The notes: generated by a model from the sequence alone, not told the origin. A stretch of DNA of 64,000 nucleotides from Chitinophaga pinensis (GCA_945861665.1 CAMAVS010000002.1:207527-271526), one strand, 5' to 3'; positions 1 to 9,938 are shown, numbered from the stretch's first letter. Numbers and translations are program-made.

Positions 1-62
1 CTTTTATCCTTTGTTGTTTTAATAAAGAAGGGGGCGAGGAGGTTTGTTTGTTTTGTTAATTC

Positions 63-91
63 GAGGGGTTGCAACCAACCGCTGCAACCTC
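63..91 (-). promoter_or_regulatory. Possible intercistronic hairpin after atpE
   Basis: Bases 63-73 and 83-91 are complementary except for a two-G bulge, so the atpE transcript could fold into a GC-rich hairpin about 25 bases after the atpE stop. No clean T tract follows in the direction of transcription, so a processing or stabilising stem in the atp operon is more likely than a terminator. The next gene, probably atpF, would lie beyond the left edge. Weak call. Confidence 0.3.
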
Positions 92-115
92 ACGATTTTT
101 TTTGAGATTAAAGGC

Positions 116-367
<252 letters not shown>

Positions 368-431
368 TTATTTCCTGTTTTTATTTTACTCATACCGGCA
401 ACAGGAAACAACCGGTATTTTTTTTATTTTA

Positions 432-1529
432 TCAATGACGCTCTTTGTGGTGAGGCTCTTCCACACAAGCTCCGAAATACATTGCAGTAAGCAAAGTAAA
501 AACATAGGCCTGTAAAAAAGCAACCAACAACTCCATTGCATTCATAAACAGTGCGAAAGCCATAGAAATAGGGCTAAATAACCAACCCCCTAAATCACTT
601 GAACTTCCAAAAACAAATATCAAACACACGAATGATAATATTACTATGTGACCTGCTGCAATATTTGCAAACAGTCGTATCATTAATACAAATGGACGTT
701 GAAAGACTCCTATGATTTCAATAGGAGTAAGTAGGAATATTTTCACCCAAGCAGGAACGCCTGGCATCCAAAGTATGTGTCCCCAATAGTGCTTATTGCC
801 TATGAATAAGGTAATTATCAATACAATAAATGCCAACGTAAACGTAACGGCAATATTCCCTGTTACGTTAGCGCCACCTGGGAAAATGGGGATGAGGCCA
901 AGCAGATTATTGACAAAAATGAAAAAGAAGGCGGTAAGCAAAAAAGGAACAAAACGCGCATAATGCTTTTCACCAATGGAGGCCTTCGCAATATCGTCAC
1001 GCACAAAAAGGATTACTGGTTCAATAAAAGACTGTAAGCCCTTAGGAGCCAACCCTGTTCTTCTAGTATATGATTTTGCAACGGTTAAAAATACCCACAA
1101 CAATAGGAAGCAAGCAAGGAGTATTTCGGAAGTGGTTTTGGTAATCGAAAAATCGTAAAATTCTGCATTGTCTTCAGCTTCAATATGACCATCGTGAGTA
1201 AGTTTATATCCGTTGCAGGAAGCTTTTCCGTGTTCAAATCTGGCGGAAGAGAATACGTTCAGGCCTTTTTCTTTCGAATAAAGGATAATAGGAAGAGGTA
1301 TGGAAGTAGGGTCTTCGTGAGAACCCCAAAGGTGCCACTCATATTTATCAGTTACGTGGTCAATGATAAATTTCCCAGCATTGAATTTTTCGTGCTCGCC
1401 ATCATTTGTAGCAGTGTGCCCAGCATCTTTAGCAACTTCTTCTCCTTGAGTATTGATGCTCAAAAAGCAAAAAAGTCCAAGTAAAAGAAAAAACGCTCTG
1501 AAAGTGTTAATTTTACTGCGCATTACCAT
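432..1529 (-). CDS. atpB: ATP synthase F0 subunit a
   Basis: This is the stator channel subunit of F0F1 ATP synthase. The 365-residue protein starts with a signal-like hydrophobic segment (residues 10-28) and a polar N-terminal extension of about 110 residues, as is common in Bacteroidota and longer than in E. coli. The multi-spanning channel domain follows. The signature RLFANIAAGH carries the essential Arg that faces the c-ring Glu. The C-terminal helix is followed by a short His-rich tail. It sits between the AtpI-like gene and atpE and is probably cotranscribed with both. Confidence 0.96.
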   Translation of the reverse strand: MVMRSKINTFRAFFLLLGLFCFLSINTQGEEVAKDAGHTATNDGEHEKFNAGKFIIDHVTDKYEWHLWGSHEDPTSIPLPIILYSKEKGLNVFSSARFEHGKASCNGYKLTHDGHIEAEDNAEFYDFSITKTTSEILLACFLLLWVFLTVAKSYTRRTGLAPKGLQSFIEPVILFVRDDIAKASIGEKHYARFVPFLLTAFFFIFVNNLLGLIPIFPGGANVTGNIAVTFTLAFIVLIITLFIGNKHYWGHILWMPGVPAWVKIFLLTPIEIIGVFQRPFVLMIRLFANIAAGHIVILSFVCLIFVFGSSSDLGGWLFSPISMAFALFMNAMELLVAFLQAYVFTLLTAMYFGACVEEPHHKERH

Positions 1530-1673
1530 TTAAATAAGGTTCTCCATCGATTTTTTACGGTGCAAAACTATAATATTTATGTGAATTAAAAGAATGAAAA
1601 TGAAACTATTTTTTAATCTCACTCAAATACCTTGTAAATATTGAGTCTACTTATCTAAGATAGAAATAAGCGA

Positions 1674-2042
1674 TTATTTTTTAAGGTGTTTAAGAAGTAA
1701 GATTACTTCAAAAGCAGTAAACAAAAAATAATGAAACATAAAACCAATTGCAAATGGAATCACTGTGGCTTTATCTGCAAAACGATAAATGAGTATAACC
1801 ATAAGGCAAAGCCCCATTTTTAAAGCGGTTGAACCCATATAAAAACGTATAAAATTTTGAGGTTTTCCTTTTGCTGCTTTTATGGAAAACAAGTGAAATC
1901 CTAAGGTTGTCACTATAAAAAAAGCAACAATGAGATCCCAATGAGGAATAGAATACGCCGATTCCATAAAATTATTCCAGCAATAATCAATCGCTACAAT
2001 TGCTATGGAAAAGGAAACTAATTTTAAAAAAAAGGAGGTCAC
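1674..2042 (-). CDS. AtpI-like ATP synthase accessory membrane protein
   Basis: A 122-residue protein with four hydrophobic segments (about 5-23, 36-53, 68-88 and 95-116) and a Lys-rich C-terminal tail. Size, topology and position directly upstream of atpB fit subunit I-type proteins that help assemble the c ring or stabilise F0. There is no strong motif, so the call rests mostly on synteny and topology. It lies between the AtpZ-like gene and atpB, all on the minus strand. Confidence 0.7.
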   Translation of the reverse strand: MTSFFLKLVSFSIAIVAIDYCWNNFMESAYSIPHWDLIVAFFIVTTLGFHLFSIKAAKGKPQNFIRFYMGSTALKMGLCLMVILIYRFADKATVIPFAIGFMFHYFLFTAFEVILLLKHLKK

Positions 2043-2089
2043 TGTTTTTGTAAAAATTCAATAACAAAGGTATATAAAGAATATGCTTT

Positions 2090-2389
2090 TTATTTCTTTT
2101 TGATAAAATCTTTTATCACCCAATAAATAGCGCCAATAACTGAAAAAAGGGATAGCGCTATTGAAAAAAGCGGAAATTTATTGCTGTAATACTTGTCGAG
2201 TGAAGTGCCACCCCATACTCCCAAGGCAACGATTGCAGCCATTTGAAAAGCCATAGCAGAGTATTTAGCGTAATAATTTATTTTTTCTCCTTCACTTTTT
2301 TTCTCTTCTTTCACTTTTTGTATTTTATTGATTGTTTTCGGCAGAGGACATCTAATGCATTCAGTATATTTGACACTAAAATTAGGCAT
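2090..2389 (-). CDS. AtpZ/AtpI-family F0F1 ATPase subunit
   Basis: A small membrane protein of the ATPase gene 1 (AtpZ) family. The C-terminal half has the family pattern: YAKYSAMAFQM, a first helix with GVWGG, a Lys/Asp-containing loop and a second helix ending in WVIKDFIKKK. An upstream Met at 2518 would overlap the divergent SDR gene and adds no family-like sequence, so I take the Met at 2389 (99 residues). A GTG nearer the conserved core is also possible. First gene of the atp operon here; the product is thought to assist F0 assembly or stability. Confidence 0.8.
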   Translation of the reverse strand: MPNFSVKYTECIRCPLPKTINKIQKVKEEKKSEGEKINYYAKYSAMAFQMAAIVALGVWGGTSLDKYYSNKFPLFSIALSLFSVIGAIYWVIKDFIKKK

Positions 2390-2491
2390 TTTTAAACGAA
2401 AGGCAAAGGCTGTAATTTTTAATAAAACAATAATATTTTGGGTTAATCGTTGTAAATGCTTTATTTTGTGAAAGTAGCAAATTTTTAACAA

Positions 2492-3280
2492 ATGAATATT
2501 GATCTTTCTGGTAAACACGCAATGGTGTGTGGAAGCACACAGGGCATAGGGAAGGCTATTGCTATAGAGTTAGCATTCCTTGGAGCCGATGTTACCTTAG
2601 TGGCTCGAGATGAAAAAAAACTGTTACAAGTAAAAAAGGAATTGTCTGTTAAAATGGGGCAAAAGCACGATTGCATTCACGCAGATTTTTTTTTCCCTGC
2701 TGAACTTCAGTTGAAAGCCGAGCGTTATATAAAGCAAAAAGGGCCAGTCCATATTTTGGTTAACAATACAGGGGGCCCTCCGGGAGGCGAAATAACACAA
2801 GCAAAGGTTGAGGAATTTACAAAAGCGTTTTCGAGTCATTTAGTGTGTAACCATATTTTGGTTCAATCTGTATTGGAAGGAATGAAAGCAGAAAAATATG
2901 GTCGAATTATAAACATCATTTCTACTTCGGTAAAGCAACCTCTAAAAGGATTAGGCGTTTCTAATACCATAAGGGCGGCTGTTGGCAATTGGGCAAAAAC
3001 ACTTTCTGTTGAGCTTGCCCCTTTTGGAATTACTGTTAACAATGTGCTCCCCGGTGCAACAAACACTGCGCGCATAAGCACTTTGCTCGAAACAAAATCG
3101 AAAAAAACAGGAAAGCAAATTAAAGAATTGGAAGAAGAAATGTTGAAGGAAATACCTGCAGGCAGGTTTGCCGAACCTTCGGAAGTTGCTTGTGCCGTTG
3201 CTTTTTTAGCATCGCCAGCTGCAGCCTATATCAATGGCATAAATGTTCCAGTAGATGGAGGCAGAACAGCTTGCCTATAA
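2492..3280 (+). CDS. SDR-fold protein with atypical active site
   Basis: A 262-residue short-chain dehydrogenase/reductase. The Rossmann nucleotide motif is present as CGSTQGIGKA (residues 13-22), the structural NNTGG at 91-95, and the C-terminal GINVPVDGG is typical. The classical Tyr-x-x-x-Lys is missing: after Ser144 the expected Tyr/Lys stretch reads GVSNTIRAA (about 155-163). The same replacement occurs, as far as I recall, in an SDR subgroup annotated as 3-oxoacyl-ACP reductase-like, so it is probably real. Catalysis may be altered or lost. It starts about 100 bp from the divergent atp operon and is followed after about 30 bp by the glycosyltransferase-like genes. Confidence 0.85.
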   Translation: MNIDLSGKHAMVCGSTQGIGKAIAIELAFLGADVTLVARDEKKLLQVKKELSVKMGQKHDCIHADFFFPAELQLKAERYIKQKGPVHILVNNTGGPPGGEITQAKVEEFTKAFSSHLVCNHILVQSVLEGMKAEKYGRIINIISTSVKQPLKGLGVSNTIRAAVGNWAKTLSVELAPFGITVNNVLPGATNTARISTLLETKSKKTGKQIKELEEEMLKEIPAGRFAEPSEVACAVAFLASPAAAYINGINVPVDGGRTACL

Positions 3281-3311
3281 ATAATTCTATTAATTGGGGC
3301 TTATAAAAAAG

Positions 3312-5612
3312 ATGAAAATAGACAGAGGTGCATTACTGTGTTTAATACTATCCCTTAGCATCTTGTTTTTATTTTTTGGCAAACTAATTCTACACGCTAA
3401 TTCGGTTTATTTTAGTAAGTCTGGCGATGGATTTCTTACCTACTATACGTCACAATATCACGTAAAGTATGATAAGCAACTGTTTCACGATGGCTCGATG
3501 AATTATCCATTTGGAGAGAATGTTTTTTTTACAACCTGTCAGCCGGGTATTAGTAATTTCATAAAATGCATTCAGCCTGTCATTGATCTTTCCAACTACA
3601 TAACCGGCATAACGAACCTATTGATGCTTTTTTCTATTGTGTTTTCAGCCCTATTTCTGTACCTTATATTTAAAAACTTAAAATTGCCTTATTGGTATGC
3701 AGCCATTGCTGCAACAGCCATTGCTTTTTTATCGCCACAAATGCATAGGCTGGGTGGACACTTTACCCTTGCCTACCAATTTGCCATACCTTGCTATATC
3801 TATTTATTGATGTTGTTTTACAATAGTCCATCCATAAAAAAGAGTCTTTTTATAGGAGCACTTACTTTTTTAATGGCAGTAAGCCATATGTATTTTTTAG
3901 TTTTCTTTACCTTCCTTTTGTTGCCTTTTTGGGGAATTCTTATCCTGTTTAAAAAAGTGCCTTTTAAAAATCTTGCCTTTTTCATAAAGCATATTCTTCT
4001 TCAATTTGTTGTGCCATTTCTGCTGCTGGAATTGTTTATTCATATTGACTTTTCTGTAACAGATCGTACTGCTGAACCCTGGGGTTACTTGATTTTCAGG
4101 TCGAACCCCGATGGAATATTTTATCCTTTTGGAATGCTATACGAAGACATCGTTAAATCGTTTCATACACCTTCGCTAATTGAATGGGAAGGCGTTTCTT
4201 ACAGTGGCATAGTTGGAATAATTACTATACTCATTTTATCCATTCAGCTGATAGGAAAGTTGGTTAAACGAAAGTTTAGAGAGGTGTTGAAAGTAAGCGA
4301 CAACAAGCTGCTAACTGTTTTTTTTGCAGCTTCAATGGCGGCTTTATTATTTTCTTTTGGTTTCCCTTTCGTTTTTCCCAAACTTCATTGGATGTGGGAT
4401 TATGCAGGAATTATCAAACAGTTTAGAGGTATTGGGAGGTTTGCTTGGTTGTTTTATTATCTAATAAACATACTTGCATTTTATGTCATATATGGTTTAG
4501 TTAAAAATGCAAAAAAACAGATTGTAATAGCCGTTCAAATTATCTCATTGATGTTGGTGTCTATGGATGCATATTCCAATATTTATTGGATGCAAGAGGC
4601 CTTTAATAATCGATTGCCTGTGTACGAGGATAAAGCAAACGCATTGCCTGAAAATAGGTGGATGAATACCTTAGACACTTCTTTATACCAAGCAATTTTA
4701 CCGCTGCCTTATTTTCACGTTGGCTCAGAAAATGTCTGGCTGGATGCTTCTTCGGAAATAAAAAACGACGCCTTTGCCGTTTCCTTAAAAACAGGACTGC
4801 CTCTTATGGCAGTTACTTCGGGACGGACTTCATTAAGCCAAACCTATAAAAGTATAGAGATTGTGTTAGAACCTTCAGAAGGGTTTAGCATTCTAAAAGA
4901 ATTACCCAACCAAAAACCCTTGTTGGTTATTGCCCGTTCCAATCAATTAACAATAAATGAAAAGGCAATAGTAGCGGTAAGCAAGTTGTTGTTCGAAACA
5001 GAAAATTACAATGTATATGCTTTGAGCGTTGACGGTTTAACTTCCTTGACCAAGCACCTATATGAAAAAAATGGCGCAGTATTAGCGCAAGCAAAAACTT
5101 TTACTGTGCGCGATTTTCAAGTGTCAGATTCTTTAGGAACTTTTATTTACGAATCGTTTAACAACAACAAAAGTGATACTGCATTTATGGGCGGTGGCTT
5201 TATACAAGGGGATTCAAGAAAATACATTCCTCTGTACGATGGAAAAATACCCGCAAGAGGAAAGCATAAATGGGTCTACTCATTCTGGATGTATGATTTT
5301 AAAAAAGACCTTTACCCTCGCTCTATAATAGAAGTTGCCTTGTGTGATGCTTCGGGAAAGGCATATAAAGCAAATTACAATAACCCTCATCGTTTGGTAA
5401 AAATGTTCATAGGTAATTGGGCCTTGCTGGAAGATACTTTTGCGCTCGCTTCGCCAACCGACAAAATAAAAATTACAGTGTGGAACGATGAATTGGGAAA
5501 GTATAAAAAGCTCCTGTTTGACGAATTGCTAATCCGCCCCTCAAACATTGATGTGTATAAAAAATCGGACCTGTATATTTTTAAAAACAACCGTTATTAT
5601 TATAGTAAATAA
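3312..5612 (+). CDS. Polytopic membrane protein, putative GT-C glycosyltransferase
   Basis: A protein of about 766 residues from the ATG at 3312; a TTG at 3294 is a poorer start. The first about 430 residues contain roughly a dozen hydrophobic segments. After the first helix, a short loop holds SGDGFLTYYTS and NYPFGENVFF, similar to the acidic loop of GT-C enzymes that bind polyprenyl-phosphate sugars. The last about 330 residues are soluble and probably periplasmic. No family name is certain. The neighbours (a second GT-C-like protein, a GT2 enzyme and a methyltransferase) suggest a glycan or glycolipid assembly operon. The substrate is unknown. Confidence 0.65.
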   Translation: MKIDRGALLCLILSLSILFLFFGKLILHANSVYFSKSGDGFLTYYTSQYHVKYDKQLFHDGSMNYPFGENVFFTTCQPGISNFIKCIQPVIDLSNYITGITNLLMLFSIVFSALFLYLIFKNLKLPYWYAAIAATAIAFLSPQMHRLGGHFTLAYQFAIPCYIYLLMLFYNSPSIKKSLFIGALTFLMAVSHMYFLVFFTFLLLPFWGILILFKKVPFKNLAFFIKHILLQFVVPFLLLELFIHIDFSVTDRTAEPWGYLIFRSNPDGIFYPFGMLYEDIVKSFHTPSLIEWEGVSYSGIVGIITILILSIQLIGKLVKRKFREVLKVSDNKLLTVFFAASMAALLFSFGFPFVFPKLHWMWDYAGIIKQFRGIGRFAWLFYYLINILAFYVIYGLVKNAKKQIVIAVQIISLMLVSMDAYSNIYWMQEAFNNRLPVYEDKANALPENRWMNTLDTSLYQAILPLPYFHVGSENVWLDASSEIKNDAFAVSLKTGLPLMAVTSGRTSLSQTYKSIEIVLEPSEGFSILKELPNQKPLLVIARSNQLTINEKAIVAVSKLLFETENYNVYALSVDGLTSLTKHLYEKNGAVLAQAKTFTVRDFQVSDSLGTFIYESFNNNKSDTAFMGGGFIQGDSRKYIPLYDGKIPARGKHKWVYSFWMYDFKKDLYPRSIIEVALCDASGKAYKANYNNPHRLVKMFIGNWALLEDTFALASPTDKIKITVWNDELGKYKKLLFDELLIRPSNIDVYKKSDLYIFKNNRYYYSK

Positions 5613-5617
5613 TCAAA

Positions 5618-6904
5618 GTGAAAAGGATAAAAAATTATGTATTTGTAGGGCTTGTTTTTTGCTGTTTTAACGTTTTCCTTTCAGCACAATACCATAACAA
5701 AGGACATATTAACAACATTATTGCCTCAGATGCGCGAGGCTATTACCAGTATTTGCCATACTTTTTTATTAAGCACGATATAAAACTCCAAGACTACTCG
5801 TACCATTTTGATAACGGAGTAAGTTTTAATAAGCACACCTGCGGAGTTGCAGTTTTACAAACACCCTTTTTTTTAACTGCCCACGCATTTGATTGTATAG
5901 TAAAAAAGGACCTTAGTGGCTACGGTAATATATATGCCTATTCTATAATTATTGCCACCAGTTGTTATTTGTTTCTTGGCCTGCTATTTACTTTTTTATT
6001 AATTGTAAAATGGTTTAATAAAAAAACAGCTTGGTTGTCTGTAATGCTTTTGTATGGCAGTACAAATATGTTTTTTTATTCCATTGTCGAGCCCGGGGCA
6101 TCACATATATACTCCTATTTCTGTTTTGCCGGTTTTGTTTATTTTGTAGATAGGTTTTACGCATCACCGAATTTTAAAAATAATCTGGGTGCAGCACTAT
6201 TTTTCGCAATGGCCTTTTTAATAAGGCAAACAAATATATTTATGATTCTTTTTATGCTTCTCTACAATGTTTATTCATTCAACGATTTTTTTCTGCGAAT
6301 TCGCTTTTTTATCAAAGAGTATAAGTATATACTAATCTATATTCTTTGTTGTTTCCTGCTTTTCGTACCACAAATGTTGTATTGGAAAACGGTAGTAAAC
6401 GAGTACATTGTGTTTGCCTATAAATATAGCTACAGCGAAGAATCATTTTTATATTGGAAGAACCCTAAAATATTCGAAGTGCTTTTCGGAATGTCTTGCA
6501 GTTGGTTACCATATACGCCCATTATGGCAATTAGTTTAGCAAGTTTATTTTATTTGGTCTTTAAAAAGCAATATCAGGCAATTCCTATTTTACTTATTTT
6601 TTTATTGGCTTTGTATACTTGCGCAAGTTGGTGGGCATATAATTTTAGTTGCGCTTTTGGATATCGTCCTTTCATAGAGTATTATAGCATACTTATAATT
6701 CCTTTAGCTTATTTAATAAATGGCATACTAACTATGTGGGGAAAAACGGCACTAAAATCAGGCTTCTTAATTCTATTTCTTATGTTTGTTTTTTTGAATG
6801 TGTCAATGACATATCAATTTCAATGGGAAACATGGTGTGGTCTTGATTGGAATTATGAAAAGTATTTCGAAATGATTGGTAAAATAATGCGCAATGTATC
6901 TTAG
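5618..6904 (+). CDS. Polytopic membrane protein, putative GT-C glycosyltransferase
   Basis: A 428-residue protein read from a GTG at 5618; there is no in-frame ATG nearby and the start follows the previous stop by only 5 bases. An N-terminal hydrophobic segment is followed by SDARGYYQYLPYF, an acidic loop typical of ArnT/PMT-like glycosyltransferases, then about ten membrane segments. LIRQTNIFM and a Trp-rich loop (ASWWAYNF) are also in keeping with that fold. The end overlaps the next gene by 11 bases, indicating coupled translation with the GT2 gene. The sugar and acceptor cannot be told. Confidence 0.65.
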   Translation: MKRIKNYVFVGLVFCCFNVFLSAQYHNKGHINNIIASDARGYYQYLPYFFIKHDIKLQDYSYHFDNGVSFNKHTCGVAVLQTPFFLTAHAFDCIVKKDLSGYGNIYAYSIIIATSCYLFLGLLFTFLLIVKWFNKKTAWLSVMLLYGSTNMFFYSIVEPGASHIYSYFCFAGFVYFVDRFYASPNFKNNLGAALFFAMAFLIRQTNIFMILFMLLYNVYSFNDFFLRIRFFIKEYKYILIYILCCFLLFVPQMLYWKTVVNEYIVFAYKYSYSEESFLYWKNPKIFEVLFGMSCSWLPYTPIMAISLASLFYLVFKKQYQAIPILLIFLLALYTCASWWAYNFSCAFGYRPFIEYYSILIIPLAYLINGILTMWGKTALKSGFLILFLMFVFLNVSMTYQFQWETWCGLDWNYEKYFEMIGKIMRNVS

Positions 6905-7622
6905 TATAATTATTCCTTCCTATAAGGGTGCAAGTACGCTTAATAATCAGTTGCCCGGATTCATTGAGTATCTAAAATCTCTAAAAACGGATTTTGAAAT
7001 CATTATTGTGGACGATGGCTCGGACGATTCAGGAAAAACAGCTGCAGTTGCAAAAAAGCACAATTGTATATTTTATGGCAATGTAATAAATGAAGGGAAA
7101 GGTTCTGCAGTAAGAAAAGGGATGCAGTTAGCAACTGGTCAGTATAGAATTTTTACGGATGTTGACATTCCTTTTGAGTTTGACGCATTCAGTCGCTTTT
7201 TACAGTATTTAGATACAAAGGAGTTTGATGTTGTGGTGGGCGATCGCACCTTGCCGGGCTCAAGCTATTTTGCAGAAATACCTGCTTTGCGGAAAGTAGG
7301 AAGTAACATTTTTTCATTTATTGTAGGAAGGTTTGTTGCTGGAGGGCATTTTGATACACAGTGCGGTATGAAAGGGTTTAAGGCTGACGTTGCGAATGAT
7401 TTATTTTCTATAAGTACAATAGATGGTTTTGCTTTTGACGTTGAATTGCTATATATTTCATTGAAAAGAAATTATGATATCAAACGCTTGCCTGTTGTAT
7501 TAAGATGCCAAGAAGGTTCAACAGTAAATGTGCTGCGTCACGGGCTGGGAATGCTTATCGACCTCTATAACATAAAATGGAACCACATACAAGGGAGATA
7601 TAAAAAACAAGCTGCACAATGA
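6894..7622 (+). CDS. Family 2 glycosyltransferase (dolichyl-phosphate glucosyltransferase-like)
   Basis: A 242-residue GT-A fold enzyme. The UDP/GDP-sugar binding motif is IIVDDGSDD (37-45), followed by NEGKGSAVRKGM (66-77), very like ALG5/DPM-type enzymes that transfer a sugar to a polyprenyl phosphate. The metal-binding DxD is TDVDIPF (88-94). CGMKGFKA and the later FAFDVELLY are also typical. No membrane helix is present, so it acts at the cytoplasmic face. It probably makes the lipid-linked sugar donor used by the two upstream GT-C-like proteins. It overlaps both neighbours (11 bases and 4 bases). Confidence 0.85.
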   Translation: MYLSIIIPSYKGASTLNNQLPGFIEYLKSLKTDFEIIIVDDGSDDSGKTAAVAKKHNCIFYGNVINEGKGSAVRKGMQLATGQYRIFTDVDIPFEFDAFSRFLQYLDTKEFDVVVGDRTLPGSSYFAEIPALRKVGSNIFSFIVGRFVAGGHFDTQCGMKGFKADVANDLFSISTIDGFAFDVELLYISLKRNYDIKRLPVVLRCQEGSTVNVLRHGLGMLIDLYNIKWNHIQGRYKKQAAQ

Positions 7623-8362
7623 GCCAATCAAGTGTTTTAGATAAATTTCCAAAGAAAAGAATAGAACTTCCCGAAGCATTTCAAAAAATATACAATCAAC
7701 ACTACCTAAGCAACCGCGAAGGAAAGTATAAAACAACATCACTGTCTCAAAAGTTGGAGTCTTGGATGCATAAAAAAGTTGCGGAAGATGTAGTTAGAAG
7801 TAAGGAGCAATTCTCAACATTGGAAATCGGTGCAGGAACCTTAAATCAATTGAAATACGAGCCTACACAAGAAGCGTACGACATAGTAGAACCTTTTAAT
7901 GAGTTGTTTGAAGGCTCAGCCTTGCTGAAAAATATTCGTACAGTTTATAAAGATATTCAAGATGTAAAAAAAACCAAATACGACCGCATAACTACTATTG
8001 CAACTTTCGAACACATTATGGACTTGCCTTTTGTGGTTGCAAAAGCTGCAACATTCCTAAATGAATTAGGTCATTTAAGGGTTGCAATCCCTAACGAAGG
8101 GACAATTATGTGGAAATTAGGTACGCAGGTTACGGGATTTGAGTTCAAGAAAAAATACGATTTAGATTATCAAATTTTAATGCATTATGAACACGTAAAT
8201 ACTGCCGATGATATTGAACAGGTGTTAAATTACTTTTTTAAAAGTGTTAACTGTTCTGTTTTTGGTATAAGCAAAGGTTTGGCACTGTATCGTTTTTATG
8301 ATTGCGCTAATCCAGATATGGAAAGGGTAGATAACTATTTTGCAAATACAAACAGGCAATAG
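7619..8362 (+). CDS. Class I SAM-dependent methyltransferase
   Basis: A 247-residue protein with the SAM-binding glycine motif LEIGAG at residues 68-73 and a second acidic residue in the following strand (YDIVEPF). TFEHIMDLPF resembles the post-II motif of sugar or lipid methyltransferases. Its ATG overlaps the glycosyltransferase stop in an ATGA junction, so the two are translationally coupled. Probably modifies the product of the same glycan pathway; the substrate is unknown. Last gene of the operon, followed at once by a strong hairpin. Confidence 0.8.
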   Translation: MSQSSVLDKFPKKRIELPEAFQKIYNQHYLSNREGKYKTTSLSQKLESWMHKKVAEDVVRSKEQFSTLEIGAGTLNQLKYEPTQEAYDIVEPFNELFEGSALLKNIRTVYKDIQDVKKTKYDRITTIATFEHIMDLPFVVAKAATFLNELGHLRVAIPNEGTIMWKLGTQVTGFEFKKKYDLDYQILMHYEHVNTADDIEQVLNYFFKSVNCSVFGISKGLALYRFYDCANPDMERVDNYFANTNRQ

Positions 8363-8367
8363 AAAAT

Positions 8368-8408
8368 AAAAAAGGGAGATAAGTGAATTCCTCCTATCTC
8401 CCTTTTTT
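8368..8408. terminator. Bidirectional intrinsic terminator
   Basis: A perfect inverted repeat: six A plus GGGAGATA (8368-8381) pairs with TATCTCCC plus six T (8395-8408) around a 13-base loop. It lies just after the methyltransferase stop and just after the end of the convergent broken gene, and can work in both directions. Confidence 0.9.
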
Positions 8409-8420
8409 AATAAAATAATC

Positions 8421-9718
8421 TTAAAAATGTACGAGTGTAACCCCTACAGTAAAAGGGTACAATTGCGGTGCGACTGCATTTTGCTCAAACAATGTAGACA
8501 AAGAATAGGTTGCAAAAACATTAAATTTCCCATAGCCGATTCTTACAGTCGCTCCATATTTAAAAGGGTTTAGATTGTAATCATCGCTTACTTTGTTTTT
8601 ATAAGTACGTCCTGCCAATTCATAAATCTGTTTTACTCTACTCGAAAGCCTATAGCCAGCGATAACTCCTACAGCAAAATGAAATGACTTTTTCGCTTTT
8701 TTATTTGTGTTAAATTCAAGCAACAATGGAACATTTATGTAGGTGCCTTTCAAACAATTTTTTTGAAATCCATAACTGTTATAAACAACCTAAAGGGTTT
8801 TTGTATTGGGCGTTAGTGTAATGTTTTCTTTAAACATATAGCGGTTAAATTCAAAGCCAAGCCCGGTTGTTAGTGCAATGTAATTTTGGTATAGTTTCAA
8901 ATGCTTCTCAAACATATTTAGGTTTATAATTAAACGATTTGCCGTAGTTTAATGCTAAATAGTCATAGTTAGCAGGCAAACTTTCTTGGTTGTTACTGTT
9001 CATAAATCCATTAACACCAAGTTCAACACCTCCCCAAATATCTTTTACCTCATTTTCTTTTTCTTTTTGTTTTTAACAGTTTTACTTGTGTCGTTATCGT
9101 CAATGATTATAACTCTGTTTCCTCGAATACGAAATCTGGCAGTGTCGTTTTTAGTAGTTGGATTATCATAAGGTGTTTCTATGCTTATGTCCGATTCATT
9201 GTTTGATTGTCTAATGGACCCAAATCCGTTTATTTCTAATTGTCTGTCTATAGGCTCCCCTTTGTAAATAATATTTCCATTGCCCGAAACCTCTGCTGTT
9301 AGTTATTCTTTTACATTTGCTTTTGCATCACCGGCACCCGATGTCTTCACGACAGCTTTTTTAGTTTCCAATTTAAAAGCTTTTAAATCACCTGCCCCCG
9401 AAAGCTCTATTTTTTTTAGATCCTTTACGGTGATGTATATTTTTAAATTGTCTAAATTAAAAGTGGGCTCTTCACAGGGGATTTTTAGTGTATTGTCCTT
9501 TACTTCCGTTTTTATTTTTTCTGCAGCCTTTTCGTCACCTTCCATTCGTATGCTGCAGGAGCTTCCCTGAGTAATAATTACTTCAAATGATTTATTCAGC
9601 TTTAATGAATTAAAGTCTTCTAAGGCCCTTTCAGTAACTTGTGCTTGTAATTTACCAGTGCCTATTAGAATAAAAAAAGCATTATGAACGGTACAATTTT
9701 GTAATGATTCGTTTTCAT
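8421..9718 (-). pseudogene. Broken GIN-domain / outer-membrane beta-barrel protein gene
   Basis: Joining the minus-strand frames rebuilds one protein of about 430 residues: a signal peptide (ATG at 9718), a DUF2807/GIN domain (LSGAGDLKAF, TSGAGDAKA, VSGNGNIIY, GFGSIRQS), a linker with RFRIRGNRVIIIDD, and a barrel domain (IWGGVELGVNGFMN, TGLGFEFNRYMF, TYINVPLLLEFN, ending LYPFTVGVTLVHF). The lesions I see are a frameshift in the signal peptide near 9665-9680 (A7 run), an in-frame TAA at 9303-9305, a frameshift in an A-rich stretch near 9045-9075, a frameshift near 8915-8930, and an in-frame TAG at 8790-8792. Such barrel proteins are common intact in Bacteroidota. With five lesions it cannot make the normal product. 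Confidence 0.85.
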
Positions 9719-9938
9719 ATTTTGTTTTTATAATTGGTTGTAATAGGTTTAAGACGCAAATACCTTTTTAAAAGTTACGGCACAGGTGTTTTTTATTGTC
9801 GATGTTTCTACTAAACAATTCATTACGTCATAGTTCTGTCATTTTGTTTTCAAAACCCCATTATTTAGAATCAATATAAATTAGTTTAACTGTTAAAAAT
9901 TCCTAAAAGTTTTTTCTTTATCGTGTTTACTTTCTTAT

